The notes: generated by a model not told the origin, from the letters alone. Shown: positions 7,862 through 15,632, numbered from the stretch's first letter. The stretch is 20,236 bases of DNA from Burkholderiales bacterium UBA2647 (GCA_002359635.1 DENJ01000023.1:626-20861), one strand, 5' to 3'. Numbers and translations are program-made.

Positions 7862-8950
7862 ATGGATCCTCTACCGGTATTGTTCGATAGGCTTGGCGAA
7901 GGCGCGCTGCAAATCGGGCGCGCAAGACTTAATCGCCCTAAACAATTAAACGGTATTAATCTTGACATGGTTCGTTTACTGAGCCAGCAACTTCGGCGTT
8001 GGCGCTCAGATACCTCTATTGCCGCTGTCGTTTTACAGGCTGAGGGTGAGAAGGGATTTAGTGCAGGCGGCGATGTGGCTGAGGTGATCCGCCAGGTTCG
8101 AGCCGGAGGCAGCGATCAATACGCCTATGGCGATGCCTTTTTTGAGGAAGAATATATTCTGGACCGTCTGATTCATCATTACGGCAAGCCCCTGATTGTC
8201 TTCTCGCACGGTGTCAATATGGGCGGCGGCATGGGCTTATCGGCTGGTGCATCGCATCGCATCATTGCTCAGGCCTCCAAAGTAGCGATGCCGGAAATTC
8301 ATATTGGTCTATTTCCTGATGTCGGTGGCGGCTTCTTTTTGAATCGCTTGCCACCGGGTGTTGGTATGGTCATGGCGCTGACCGGCTTGACCATCAACGA
8401 GTCTGATGCCATTTACGTGGGACTGTTCGATGCCTTCATACCCAAAGAAAGCTGGGCAAACGCGATTGATCATTTGACCCAAGCTCGCTTCACTCAAGAC
8501 TGGCGGCATAACCACGAGCTCGTGAGCGATTGGATGCGCCAACACGATGCCTCGCTTGACGAAGCAATGGCTTCGAGCATGCTGAGCCATTACGCAAAAG
8601 CAATCCGTTGGATCGGCACCCAAGCCACCCCGGCGGGCATTCTCGAGCATTTACAGCGCGCAGCCCAAGAGGATCCCTGGTTTGAAGCCCCGGCAAACAG
8701 TCTGGAGCGTGGTTCACCGACAGCGGCCTTGGTCAGTCATCGCTATTTACGCCAATGTGTGCGTGGCTCGCTCGACGATGTACTCAGCCTCGATTTAACA
8801 CTTGCCCGCCGCTTTCTGCGCGCCCAAGACTTTCCAGAGGGCGTTCGTGCGCTTTTGATCGACAAGGACCGCAAGCCGCGTTGGCGGCACCATCGCTTTG
8901 CCGATGTTCCAGGCGAGGAGATTGATGCGCATTTTCTCGATCTGGGATAA
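7862..8950 (+). CDS. Enoyl-CoA hydratase/isomerase family, 3-hydroxyisobutyryl-CoA hydrolase-like
   Basis: This 362-residue crotonase-fold protein has FSAGGDV (66-72) and GVNMGGGMGLS (117-127), which supply the two oxyanion-hole backbone NH groups. It also has MPEIHIGLFPDVGGGFFLNRL from residue 143. Glu145 and Asp153 in that last motif are the signature of the 3-hydroxyisobutyryl-CoA hydrolase (HIBCH) subgroup, and the total length suits that group better than the roughly 260-residue hydratases. HIBCH acts in valine breakdown, releasing 3-hydroxyisobutyrate from its CoA ester; many bacterial relatives have other acyl-CoA substrates. ATG 7862 has GAGG five bases upstream and lies four bases after the MBL-lipoprotein stop, so translation is probably coupled. 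No other valine-pathway gene is nearby except possibly the divergent SDR. Confidence 0.88.
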   Translation: MDPLPVLFDRLGEGALQIGRARLNRPKQLNGINLDMVRLLSQQLRRWRSDTSIAAVVLQAEGEKGFSAGGDVAEVIRQVRAGGSDQYAYGDAFFEEEYILDRLIHHYGKPLIVFSHGVNMGGGMGLSAGASHRIIAQASKVAMPEIHIGLFPDVGGGFFLNRLPPGVGMVMALTGLTINESDAIYVGLFDAFIPKESWANAIDHLTQARFTQDWRHNHELVSDWMRQHDASLDEAMASSMLSHYAKAIRWIGTQATPAGILEHLQRAAQEDPWFEAPANSLERGSPTAALVSHRYLRQCVRGSLDDVLSLDLTLARRFLRAQDFPEGVRALLIDKDRKPRWRHHRFADVPGEEIDAHFLDLG

Positions 8951-9073
8951 GTCGAGATCGATCCATGGTCAATTAAAGACGGGTTGATTGATGAACGGTC
9001 GATTGCAAGGAACCAACGCACTTGAAATCCGATCAATTCGTAATCAAGTAAGCATTTTTTGAGGCAAAAGAAA
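8951..9073 (+). other. Gap upstream of htpG: weak hairpin and a lone CTTGAA box
   Basis: A 7-bp inverted repeat, TCGATCT (8937-8943) and AGATCGA (8955-8961), spans the crotonase stop codon but has no following T-run, so it is a poor terminator candidate. CTTGAA at 9021-9026 matches the -35 element of heat-shock sigma-32 promoters, as expected for htpG, but I could not find a convincing CCCCAT-type -10 at the right distance. The promoter remains unassigned. Confidence 0.3.
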
Positions 9074-11029
9074 ATGACGAGCACCGCGGCAGAGAACTCG
9101 ACCCAGACGCAGACGCACGGTTTTCAAGCTGAAGTCAAGCAGCTCTTAAGGCTGATGATTCACTCGCTTTACTCCAACAGGGAAATATTTCTTCGCGAAT
9201 TGATTTCTAACGCATCTGATGCTTGTGACAAATTACGCTTTCAGGCGGTGAGCAAGCCCGAGTTGATGGGTGCAGAAGTGCTTGGCATATCAATTCGTCA
9301 TGACACGGAAGCAAGAACCATCACGATCAGCGACAACGGCATCGGGCTCAGCCTGGATGACGCCGTATTGCATCTTGGCACGATTGCGAAATCGGGCACG
9401 CGCGAGTTTGCGAGTCAGCTTAGCGGAGACCAGTCGAAAGACGCGCAGCTGATCGGTCAATTCGGCGTAGGTTTTTACTCGGCCTTTATTGTCGCCGAGG
9501 AGGTAACCGTTGAGAGCCGTCGTGCAGATCTTCCCCCCCATGAAGGCGTACGCTGGCGTTCGAGAGGCGAAGGCGAGTTTGATGTTGAGCAGATAAGCAG
9601 AGCATCGCACGGCACTGATGTGATCTTAAAACTACGGGCCGACCCGAGTGACGGCGAAGGCGAGTCTTACAGCGATTTGCTTTCCGGCTGGAAATTGCGT
9701 GAACTGGTGCGCAAGTATTCGGATCATGTTCAATTGCCCATCCGTATGTGTAAAGAGGAATGGGACAAAGATGCAGGCAAAATGGTCCAGAAGGATGAGC
9801 TTGAAACGATTAATCAGGCAAGTGCGCTTTGGACCCGACAAAAATCCGATATCACCGAAGACCAGTATAAATCCTTCTACAAGCATATCGCCCACGACTT
9901 CACCGATCCCCTAGCATGGACGCACAATCGTATTGAAGGGCGTAGCGAGTTTACCCAACTGCTCTATATTCCATCGCGAGCACCATTTGACCTTTGGGAC
10001 CGCCAGCAGCGTCATGGTTTAAAGCTTTATATCAAACGTGTCTTTATTATGGAAGACGCGGAGCAGCTCTTGCCGATCTGGCTGCGCTTTATGCGGGGTG
10101 TGATCGATTCATCCGATTTGCCGCTGAATGTTTCGCGCGAGATTCTGCAAGAGAGCCGCGACGTTAAGACGATTCGTGAAGCAAATACGCGACGAACCTT
10201 GTCTCTGCTCGAGGACTTGGCAGAAAACCGCGCAGACGACTACACGAGCTTTTGGCAGTCCTTCGGGCAAGTCCTGAAGGAGGGTATGAGCGAGGAGGCA
10301 AGCCATCGCGATCGCTTGGCCAAGTTGCTTCGATTTGCCTCGACGCAAACAATCGTTGGCGTGGAAGCAGACAAGGCCCAAACGCTTGCGCTTACCGATT
10401 ATGTCAACCGCATGAAACCCAAGCAAGATGCGATTTACTACGCGACCGCCGACACGCTCGAGGCTGCACGAAACAGCCCGCATCTGGAAGTATTCCGCAA
10501 AAAAGATATCGAAGTTCTGCTGCTTACCGACAGAGTTGATGAGTGGATGCTCAGCTATTTCCAGGAGTTTGAGGGTAAAAAACTGGTGTCGGTCGCAAAG
10601 GGTGGTCTCGACCTGAGTGCGCTTGAAGACGAAGAGGACAAGAAAAAAGTAGAAGAAAGTGCAAAAGCGATGAAGCCTTTGCTCGATTCAATCAAGGCAG
10701 CGCTTGAGGACCGGGTCAAAGAAGTTCGCGTCACACAAAGACTGACCGAGTCGCCATCCTGTCTCGTGTCCGAAGAAGGCGATATCAGTGGGCATTTGGA
10801 GCGCCTGCTTAAACAGGCAGGACAAAAAGCGCCTGATCGAAAGCCAATCCTGGAAGTTAATCCCGATCATGTGCTTGTGAAACGTTTACAGAGCGAGCAA
10901 GGGGCGATCAAGGATTGGAGTTTGCTGCTTTATGAGCAAGCCCTTCTCGCCGAAGGCGGACAACTCAGCGATCCGGGATCTTTCGTGAAGCGTTTGAATG
11001 ATTTACTGATTGCGATGTCGATGCGGTGA
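9074..11029 (+). CDS. htpG: Molecular chaperone HtpG (bacterial Hsp90)
   Basis: This 651-residue cytosolic ATP-dependent chaperone is slightly longer than E. coli HtpG (624). It opens the N-terminal GHKL ATPase domain with GFQAEVKQLLRLMIHSLYSN, then REIFLRELISNASDACDKLR, which holds the Glu and Asn of the ATP site. ISDNGIGL, GTIAKSGT and GQFGVGFYSAFIVAEEV complete the nucleotide pocket. The middle domain has LYIKRVFIMEDAEQLLPIWL, then GVIDSSDLPLNVSREILQ, the conserved Arg-containing segment that contacts ATP. The C-terminal dimerisation domain ends RLNDLLIAMSMR. There is no MEEVD tail, as expected in bacteria. ATG 9074 is supported by GAGG nine bases upstream. The N-terminus carries a short Thr/Gln/Ser-rich extension before the conserved core. 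It probably stands alone, with 100-120-base gaps on both sides. Confidence 0.97.
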   Translation: MTSTAAENSTQTQTHGFQAEVKQLLRLMIHSLYSNREIFLRELISNASDACDKLRFQAVSKPELMGAEVLGISIRHDTEARTITISDNGIGLSLDDAVLHLGTIAKSGTREFASQLSGDQSKDAQLIGQFGVGFYSAFIVAEEVTVESRRADLPPHEGVRWRSRGEGEFDVEQISRASHGTDVILKLRADPSDGEGESYSDLLSGWKLRELVRKYSDHVQLPIRMCKEEWDKDAGKMVQKDELETINQASALWTRQKSDITEDQYKSFYKHIAHDFTDPLAWTHNRIEGRSEFTQLLYIPSRAPFDLWDRQQRHGLKLYIKRVFIMEDAEQLLPIWLRFMRGVIDSSDLPLNVSREILQESRDVKTIREANTRRTLSLLEDLAENRADDYTSFWQSFGQVLKEGMSEEASHRDRLAKLLRFASTQTIVGVEADKAQTLALTDYVNRMKPKQDAIYYATADTLEAARNSPHLEVFRKKDIEVLLLTDRVDEWMLSYFQEFEGKKLVSVAKGGLDLSALEDEEDKKKVEESAKAMKPLLDSIKAALEDRVKEVRVTQRLTESPSCLVSEEGDISGHLERLLKQAGQKAPDRKPILEVNPDHVLVKRLQSEQGAIKDWSLLLYEQALLAEGGQLSDPGSFVKRLNDLLIAMSMR

Positions 11030-11130
11030 TCAAGGCGATCGATGGGTTCATCAAGACAATATTCACATTGCAAACCATCAAGATGGTCCTGTTTCGCCCT
11101 CGGCGACCCGGACCGAACAAGGTCTGTTGA

Positions 11131-11925
11131 TTGCGTCAAATCAGGATCAAGCCTCAGGCCTTGAATTTCTCTGAGTCGCAGGGCATTCGTTATCTGCATT
11201 TTGGAACGCCCTGGATTCAGGGCGCTATGCGCCTAAGCCAGCCGCATAAACTGGTACTCGACTACACGCAGGATATGATGGCTTGGCTCATGCTTCTTGC
11301 CGCGCCAAGCCATTTACTTCAACTCGGTCTGGGCGCAGGTTCCTGCGCAAGATTTCTCGCTCATTATTTGCCAACGACCAGGCAAACCATTGTTGAGTTG
11401 CATCATGAGGTCATCTTGGCAAATCATATTATGTTTGGAACAACGTCGAGCCCGTCCATCACTTTGGTTTGCGATGATGCAAATCGTTTTCTGCAGAACA
11501 CCAAGGCTGGCTACTGGCCGCTCATCATGGTAGACCTCTACGACGCCAAGGCGACAGGGCCGGCTTGTGATGGGCTGGATTTTTATCAGCACTGTTATCG
11601 AGCCTTAACAGCGCCCGGCCTGATGGTGCTAAATCTTTTTGGCAGTCACCCAAGCTGGGCACCCAACTTGCGGGTGCTTTGCGATGCCTTTGAGCGTCGA
11701 CCGCTTGTCCTAAACCCTTCTCGGGCTGGTAATGTGATCGTGATTGCGAGCAAAGGTCCTTGCATGCGCTGGCCTGAGTTGCAATCGGGCAGGGCGCTCG
11801 AAGCCTTTTTGAGCGAGCGCGCCAAACTGCTCCAAAGCTCCCTGAAGCTCCCCGCCCAGCGCTGGTTGGGCCCCATCCGCACTTATCTGCAAGGGCCCAA
11901 TCCGTGCTTGTTTAGAAGGGTCTGA
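11131..11925 (+). CDS. Spermidine synthase-like methyltransferase-fold protein (SpeE family)
   Basis: This 264-residue protein has the Rossmann-type fold shared by polyamine aminopropyltransferases and class I methyltransferases. The glycine motif is LQLGLGAGS (63-71), with the acidic residue after beta-2 at Glu89 (IVELHHEV). CDDANRFL (114-121) fits the adenine contact, and VDLYDAK (134-140) fits the position of the catalytic aspartate loop. The N-terminal IRYLHFGTPWIQGAMRLSQP and DYTQDMMAWL blocks are typical of the stand-alone SpeE-like proteins of Betaproteobacteria. Their activity is mostly untested, so spermidine synthesis is not assured, and no speD is present. The start is TTG 11131 directly after an in-frame stop; AAGG eight bases upstream supports it. 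The first ATG (residue 33) lies inside the conserved block, so an alternative start codon is required. TTG 11161 is another option. The gene converges on the NUDIX gene with a 30-base gap. Confidence 0.8.
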   Translation: MRQIRIKPQALNFSESQGIRYLHFGTPWIQGAMRLSQPHKLVLDYTQDMMAWLMLLAAPSHLLQLGLGAGSCARFLAHYLPTTRQTIVELHHEVILANHIMFGTTSSPSITLVCDDANRFLQNTKAGYWPLIMVDLYDAKATGPACDGLDFYQHCYRALTAPGLMVLNLFGSHPSWAPNLRVLCDAFERRPLVLNPSRAGNVIVIASKGPCMRWPELQSGRALEAFLSERAKLLQSSLKLPAQRWLGPIRTYLQGPNPCLFRRV

Positions 11926-11955
11926 GTTGCTTCACAAGGCCTGCAACCATGCGTT

Positions 11956-12789
11956 TTATCGCTGATCCAAACCGGTGAAAAAGTCTTCAAGACGGCCACC
12001 GGGAGGCTCAAAGCGTCCGTCGCGCCAAACCAATCGCGATGGGCCGGGGATCAGGCGCTCGGCAATGGGATGCGCTTCATCGCCAGGGTAGGCGACGATT
12101 CTGCCGCCATCTTGAGCTTCGAGCGGTTCGGGCTGAATATGGGGCAAGAGGCGACTGCCCGCGTGCTTCAAAGCATGCTGTGCCTTTGAAAACCCGGATA
12201 ATTCGACCAAGGTCATGATCTGAGGCGGCGCGAGCATGATTTCCTGCTTCCAATAACGATCTAAGGCTTGGCGTGGTGTTACCCAGAGGCCTTGCACTGA
12301 TTCCTCGCCATCGTGTCGGGCCTCCTGACCATCTGGCAGCAAGGCCAGGAAAAAGAAGGTATCAAAGCGCTTCGTGCTCATCGAAGGGATTTTTGGTGTG
12401 ATCCAACGCGACCAGGCTTCGATGGCATCAATCGGCACCCTAACGGCGCATTCCTCGTGGGTTTCACGCTGGGCAGCACGCATGAATGCGGCGGTCTGTA
12501 TCGTATCAACAGGTTCATAGACCAGCCTGGACTGCAGTCGCTCAGTGCTTTGCCTGATCTTCGACTCGTCCTCGCCCATGCTTGCCTGATGATCCTCTTG
12601 ATCAACTTTGCCGCCTGGAAAAACCCAAACACCTGCCATGACTGAGGCAGCCTGAGGCCTTTCGAGCAGATAAGCCTCAAGACCATGATCCCGGTCCCTC
12701 AATAAGATCACACTGGCTGCCTGCCTCGGTGCTTCAGCAACCGTCTGGTAGTTAAGGACCGATGTTTTATTTTGATTGGCGTCGTTCAC
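11956..12789 (-). CDS. NUDIX hydrolase with split Nudix box (NUDT19-like)
   Basis: This 277-residue protein has the Nudix elements WVFPGGKVD (55-63) and AAQRETHEECAV (105-116). The catalytic helix REUXEE is R108-E113, but the usual spacing between the glycines and the Arg is enlarged by roughly 34 residues. This insertion is charged and Gln-rich. Such insertions are known in the NUDT19/RP2-like group, some of which cleave CoA diphosphates, so a nucleotide-diphosphate or CoA substrate is plausible but not proven. The protein should be cytosolic. GTG 12789 is the only usable start: the frame upstream is closed at 12814-12816 and holds no other start, and the next in-frame ATG falls in the domain. 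No good Shine-Dalgarno is seen. The start codon lies inside a degenerate tandem-repeat array that fills the gap to the upstream VWA gene. Confidence 0.86.
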   Translation of the reverse strand: MNDANQNKTSVLNYQTVAEAPRQAASVILLRDRDHGLEAYLLERPQAASVMAGVWVFPGGKVDQEDHQASMGEDESKIRQSTERLQSRLVYEPVDTIQTAAFMRAAQRETHEECAVRVPIDAIEAWSRWITPKIPSMSTKRFDTFFFLALLPDGQEARHDGEESVQGLWVTPRQALDRYWKQEIMLAPPQIMTLVELSGFSKAQHALKHAGSRLLPHIQPEPLEAQDGGRIVAYPGDEAHPIAERLIPGPSRLVWRDGRFEPPGGRLEDFFTGLDQR

Positions 12790-12922
12790 GTCATGCGGCC
12801 TGACTGGTTCACTTCATCGGACCGGCTTGGTTCACTTCATCGGGCCGGCTTGGTTCACTGCCATGGTTTGGATGGATCACTCGATGGCCTACATGTTTCA
12901 CTTCTATAACTTGGATGAATCA
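12783..12922. repeat. Degenerate 21-23-bp tandem repeat array between the VWA and NUDIX genes
   Basis: Units begin at about 12783, 12806, 12829, 12852, 12874, 12895 and 12917, so periods are 23, 23, 23, 22, 21 and 22. The two best copies (12806 and 12829) match at 22 of 23 bases and start GGTTCACTTCATCGG. Outer copies keep mainly a core like GNTTCACT (variants GGATCACT, GTTTCACT, GAATCATT). In the transcribed (minus) sense each good unit reads ATGAAGTGAACC. The NUDIX GTG start is the GTGAAC of the first unit, and the VWA TGA stop falls in the last. The array fills the whole gap. The close two-turn helical spacing would suit a protein-binding array; an RNA-leader role is equally possible. Confidence 0.75.
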
Positions 12923-14095
12923 TTTCGATAGCTCACGCATCGCGCGTTCAAGCCCGGACATGGTAACCGGATACATACGATGCGACAGAATCTGTCTAAT
13001 CACAGCTATCGACTGTCGATATTCCCAAACGCCCTCCGGCTCAGGATTAAGCCAGGTGAATTTAGGGAATCGCTCGGCGAGTCGCTGCAACCAAACTGCG
13101 CCGGGCTCTTCGTTGTTGTATTCCACCGAACCGCCTGGTTGAAGAATTTCATACGGACTCATGGTTGCATCACCGACAAAAATCAATCGCCAGTCGGGGT
13201 TGAACTTGCGGATCAAATCCCAGGTCATCAAGCGTTCGCTGTGCCGACGTCTATTGTTTTTCCAGACAAAATCATACACACAGTTATGGAAATAATAAAA
13301 TTCAAGGTTCTTGAATTCTGAACGTGCGGCTGAAAACAGCTCTTCAGTTTGCTTGATATGGTCATCCATCGTTCCGCCCACATCGAGCAGCATTAACACT
13401 TTGATCGTGTTGTGCCGCTCAGGCACCATCTTGATATCAAGAAAGCCCGCATTACGCGCCGTCGAGGCAATGGTGTCATCCAGGTCGAGTTCTTCCTCTG
13501 CGCCTTCACGCGCAAATTTTCTCAGACGCCTGAGCGCAATCTTGATGTTTCGCGTACCGAGTTCGACCTGGTCGTCGTAATCGCGGTACATGCGTTGTTC
13601 CCAAACCTTTACCGCTGTTCGATTACCTGCGGAGGGGCCACCGATACGAATACCTTCAGGATTAAAGCCACCATTTCCAAAAGGCGACGTGCCGTTGGTG
13701 CCGATCCACTTGTTACCGCCTTGATGGCGATCCTTTTGTTCATCAAGCAACTGTTTTAAACGTTCAAGCAACTTATCAAGGCCACCCATGGCCTCGATGG
13801 CGGCCTTTTCCTCCGGTGTGAACTCGCGCTGAAACTGGCGCTTTAGCCAATCAAGCGGGAGGTCCACGTCGATCTCAGGAAGCGCCTGAATCCCATGGAA
13901 ATAAACGCCAAAAGCTTTATCAAATTTATCGAAAAGGCGCTCATCTTTTACAAGGGTGGCACGAGACAGAAAATAGAATTCATCGAGTGAGGGTTTGATC
14001 ACCTGAGCCTTGAGCGCCTCCAACAAGGTCAGAAATTCCTTGATCGATACGGGAAGTTTCGCAGCGCGAAGATGTTGAAAAAACGGAATCAACAT
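12920..14095 (-). CDS. VWA domain-containing protein, CoxE-like
   Basis: This 391-residue protein has no signal peptide or membrane segment. Residues 1-120 are helical and charged (FFQHLRAAKLPVSIKEFLTLLEAL is typical of this family). A glycine-rich linker lies near 126-153 (GNGGFNPEGIRIGG). The von Willebrand A domain runs from about 230. Its metal-binding site is non-canonical, DVGGTM (238-243) instead of DxSxS. Conserved VWA/CoxE blocks follow, such as EFYYFHNCVYDFVWKNN and WRLIFVGDATMSPYE. Family members work with MoxR-type ATPases, for example CoxD/CoxE in carbon monoxide dehydrogenase maturation, and are thought to tether or load the metalloenzyme client. A strong AAGGGGG Shine-Dalgarno lies five to six bases before ATG 14095. 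The MoxR gene is 42 bases upstream on the same strand, so the two are an operon. The client is not identifiable here; no cox structural genes are in the window. Confidence 0.87.
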   Translation of the reverse strand: MLIPFFQHLRAAKLPVSIKEFLTLLEALKAQVIKPSLDEFYFLSRATLVKDERLFDKFDKAFGVYFHGIQALPEIDVDLPLDWLKRQFQREFTPEEKAAIEAMGGLDKLLERLKQLLDEQKDRHQGGNKWIGTNGTSPFGNGGFNPEGIRIGGPSAGNRTAVKVWEQRMYRDYDDQVELGTRNIKIALRRLRKFAREGAEEELDLDDTIASTARNAGFLDIKMVPERHNTIKVLMLLDVGGTMDDHIKQTEELFSAARSEFKNLEFYYFHNCVYDFVWKNNRRRHSERLMTWDLIRKFNPDWRLIFVGDATMSPYEILQPGGSVEYNNEEPGAVWLQRLAERFPKFTWLNPEPEGVWEYRQSIAVIRQILSHRMYPVTMSGLERAMRELSK

Positions 14096-14137
14096 GCAGG
14101 TCCCCCTTGCGTTTTACAAACCATGAAAGCCCAAGCC

Positions 14138-14980
14138 CTATCGATTATGCCGCGCCATAAACATCAAACGTTCAAACAAATGAACGTCCTGCTCGTTTTT
14201 TAGCAAGGCACCGTGCAGCGGTGGTATGACGGCCTTGTTGTCCTTGCTCTGGAGGGCTTCAACCGGAATGTCCTCAGCCATCAGTAGTTTGAGCCAATCG
14301 AGCAACTCTGATGTTGAGGGCTTTTTTTTCAGGCCCGGGAGTTCACGGATCTGAAAAAACGATTCCATCGCAACCTGGACCAATGCTCTCTTGATCGCGG
14401 GAAAGTGAACGTCCACGATGCGTTGCATTGTTTCGCGATCTGGAAACTTGATGTAGTGAAAAAAGCAACGCCTTAAGAAGGCATCCGGTAGTTCTTTCTC
14501 GTTATTCGAGGTGATGATGACCACAGGGCGGTGTCGCGCCTTGATGGTTTGACGGGTTTCGTAAACAAAAAACTCCATCCGATCGATTTCGCGAAGCAAG
14601 TCATTGGGAAACTCGATGTCAGCCTTATCAATCTCATCGATTAGAAGCACGACCGGCTGTTCTGCAACAAAAGCCTGCCAAAGCACGCCCTGAACAATGT
14701 AGTTGTGGATGTCTTTGACCTTCTCATCCCCAAGCTGGGAATCTCGAAGACGCGATACGGCGTCGTATTCGTAAAGCCCTTGCTGTGCTTTGGTGGTTGA
14801 TTTGATGTGCCATTGCAACAATGGCATATCCAATCCAGCGGCGACTTCTTCTGCAAGCATGGTTTTGCCCGTGCCAGGCTCACCCTTGATGAGCAGTGGT
14901 CGCTGCAGTCGCATCGCAGCGTTGACAGCCAGCTTCAGATCGTCGGTTGCAATATAAGATGAGGTGCCCTCAAAACGCAT
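14138..14980 (-). CDS. MoxR-family AAA+ ATPase (CoxD-like)
   Basis: This 280-residue cytosolic AAA+ ATPase has Walker A GEPGTGKT (33-40), Walker B VLLIDEIDKAD (111-121) and sensor-1 Asn in IITSNNEKELPDAFLRRC (155-172). The arginine there is a candidate finger. The MoxR helical-lid hallmark LYEYDAVSRLRDSQ is also present. MoxR ATPases form rings that remodel or activate proteins, often metalloenzymes, with a VWA partner, and the next gene is such a partner. ATG 14980 is chosen because GGAG lies nine bases upstream and MRFEGTSSYIATDDLKLAVNAA is the family-typical N-terminus; ATG 15004 would add eight residues. The gene diverges from two cytochrome c genes across about 215 bases holding several short palindromes. 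Confidence 0.9.
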   Translation of the reverse strand: MRFEGTSSYIATDDLKLAVNAAMRLQRPLLIKGEPGTGKTMLAEEVAAGLDMPLLQWHIKSTTKAQQGLYEYDAVSRLRDSQLGDEKVKDIHNYIVQGVLWQAFVAEQPVVLLIDEIDKADIEFPNDLLREIDRMEFFVYETRQTIKARHRPVVIITSNNEKELPDAFLRRCFFHYIKFPDRETMQRIVDVHFPAIKRALVQVAMESFFQIRELPGLKKKPSTSELLDWLKLLMAEDIPVEALQSKDNKAVIPPLHGALLKNEQDVHLFERLMFMARHNR

Positions 14981-15080
14981 GGTTTTCCGCTCCGTAAAGT
15001 CCATGCGCAGTATAGGCGAGCCAAAGCCCCGTTCCGTCGTTGGACGCTTGCGCGCAATGTCAGTTAGAATCCGCCCGGTT

Positions 15081-15175
15081 CATGTCACATGCAAGGGCCG
15101 TGGTTCCCGGAACATTGCCGAGAACCCATGTTGAACGCTTGGTCTGCCATGAGCTCGAATTTGGGTTATCGATAA
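15081..15175. promoter_or_regulatory. Short palindromes in the moxR/cytochrome c divergent region
   Basis: Three perfect palindromes sit in the gap: CATGTCACATG (15081-15091), GTTCCCGGAAC (15103-15113) and TTATCGATAA (15166-15175). The first two have centres 22 bases apart, close to two helical turns, which suits paired operator sites. I could not assign a convincing -35/-10 pair in either direction. A longer version of the first cytochrome frame is open through this region to 15040, but it looks non-coding in style. Confidence 0.3.
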
Positions 15176-15195
15176 TGAGAAGCGGGGAAATTGGC

Positions 15196-15600
15196 ATGGC
15201 ATATAAGCATTCACGCGCCCTTGATGCATCAAGCACGGGTTCGGGCAGGCTCAAGCGCTCGGTACTTCCAAAGGCAACCCTAGGTTTTGCTGCGGGCTTA
15301 ACACTGGCCTTTGGTCTGCTGGCACAGGCAAATGCACAACAAACCGCAGCAGGCGACCCGAAAGCGGGCGCTGAGAAACGTAGTCAGTGCATCGGCTGTC
15401 ACGGTATTCCAGGCTATAAGGCCTCGTTTCCTCGTGTTTACAACGTGCCTATGATCGCTGGACAGAACGCCAAATACATCGAGTCCGCGCTGAACGCCTA
15501 CCGCAAAGGCGACCGGCCGCACCCGACCATGCGTGGCATCGCCTGGAGTTTGAGTGATGCCGATATCGCTGATCTTGCGGCCTATTACGCAAGCCTCTAA
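15196..15600 (+). CDS. Exported monoheme c-type cytochrome, first of a tandem pair
   Basis: This 134-residue protein has a basic N-terminus (GRLKRSVLPK) and a hydrophobic segment (LGFAAGLTLAFGLLA). A likely signal-peptidase site follows LAQANA (after residue 47), leaving a periplasmic mature protein of about 87 residues. The single haem site is CIGCH (65-69), with His69 as one axial ligand and Met112 in HPTM the probable second. The domain is class I, of the small c5/c553/c4-half type, and ends LAAYYASL. It should carry single electrons in respiration; the partner is not identifiable. ATG 15196 is supported by GGGGAA about seven bases upstream; ATG 15175 would lengthen the signal region by seven residues. 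It shares end motifs with the next gene, 32 bases downstream, so the two probably arose by duplication and are co-transcribed. Confidence 0.85.
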   Translation: MAYKHSRALDASSTGSGRLKRSVLPKATLGFAAGLTLAFGLLAQANAQQTAAGDPKAGAEKRSQCIGCHGIPGYKASFPRVYNVPMIAGQNAKYIESALNAYRKGDRPHPTMRGIAWSLSDADIADLAAYYASL

Positions 15601-15632
15601 TCCTTGTCGTCTCTTAGTCGGGGAGCAGTCCA

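Noticed and set aside
8984..11055. Inverted similarity flanking htpG: TTGATGAAC near 8986 and GTTCATCAA near 11047, both next to CGAT-rich sequence
   Set aside because: Only nine exact bases match, no transposase or target duplication is present, and htpG looks native, so mobile-element ends are not supported.
11074..11087. Hairpin ACCATC-AA-GATGGT after htpG as a terminator
   Set aside because: The usable stem is five pairs with a four-base loop and only a weak T-run follows; too weak to call.
11926..11947. GTTGC...GCAAC inverted repeat between the SpeE-like and NUDIX genes as a bidirectional terminator
   Set aside because: Five-pair stem with a 12-base loop and no T-run on either strand.
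15040..15195. Longer N-terminus of the first cytochrome, including Cys-rich MDACAQC
   Set aside because: It would place the signal peptide about 80 residues in; ATG 15196 has a good ribosome binding site.
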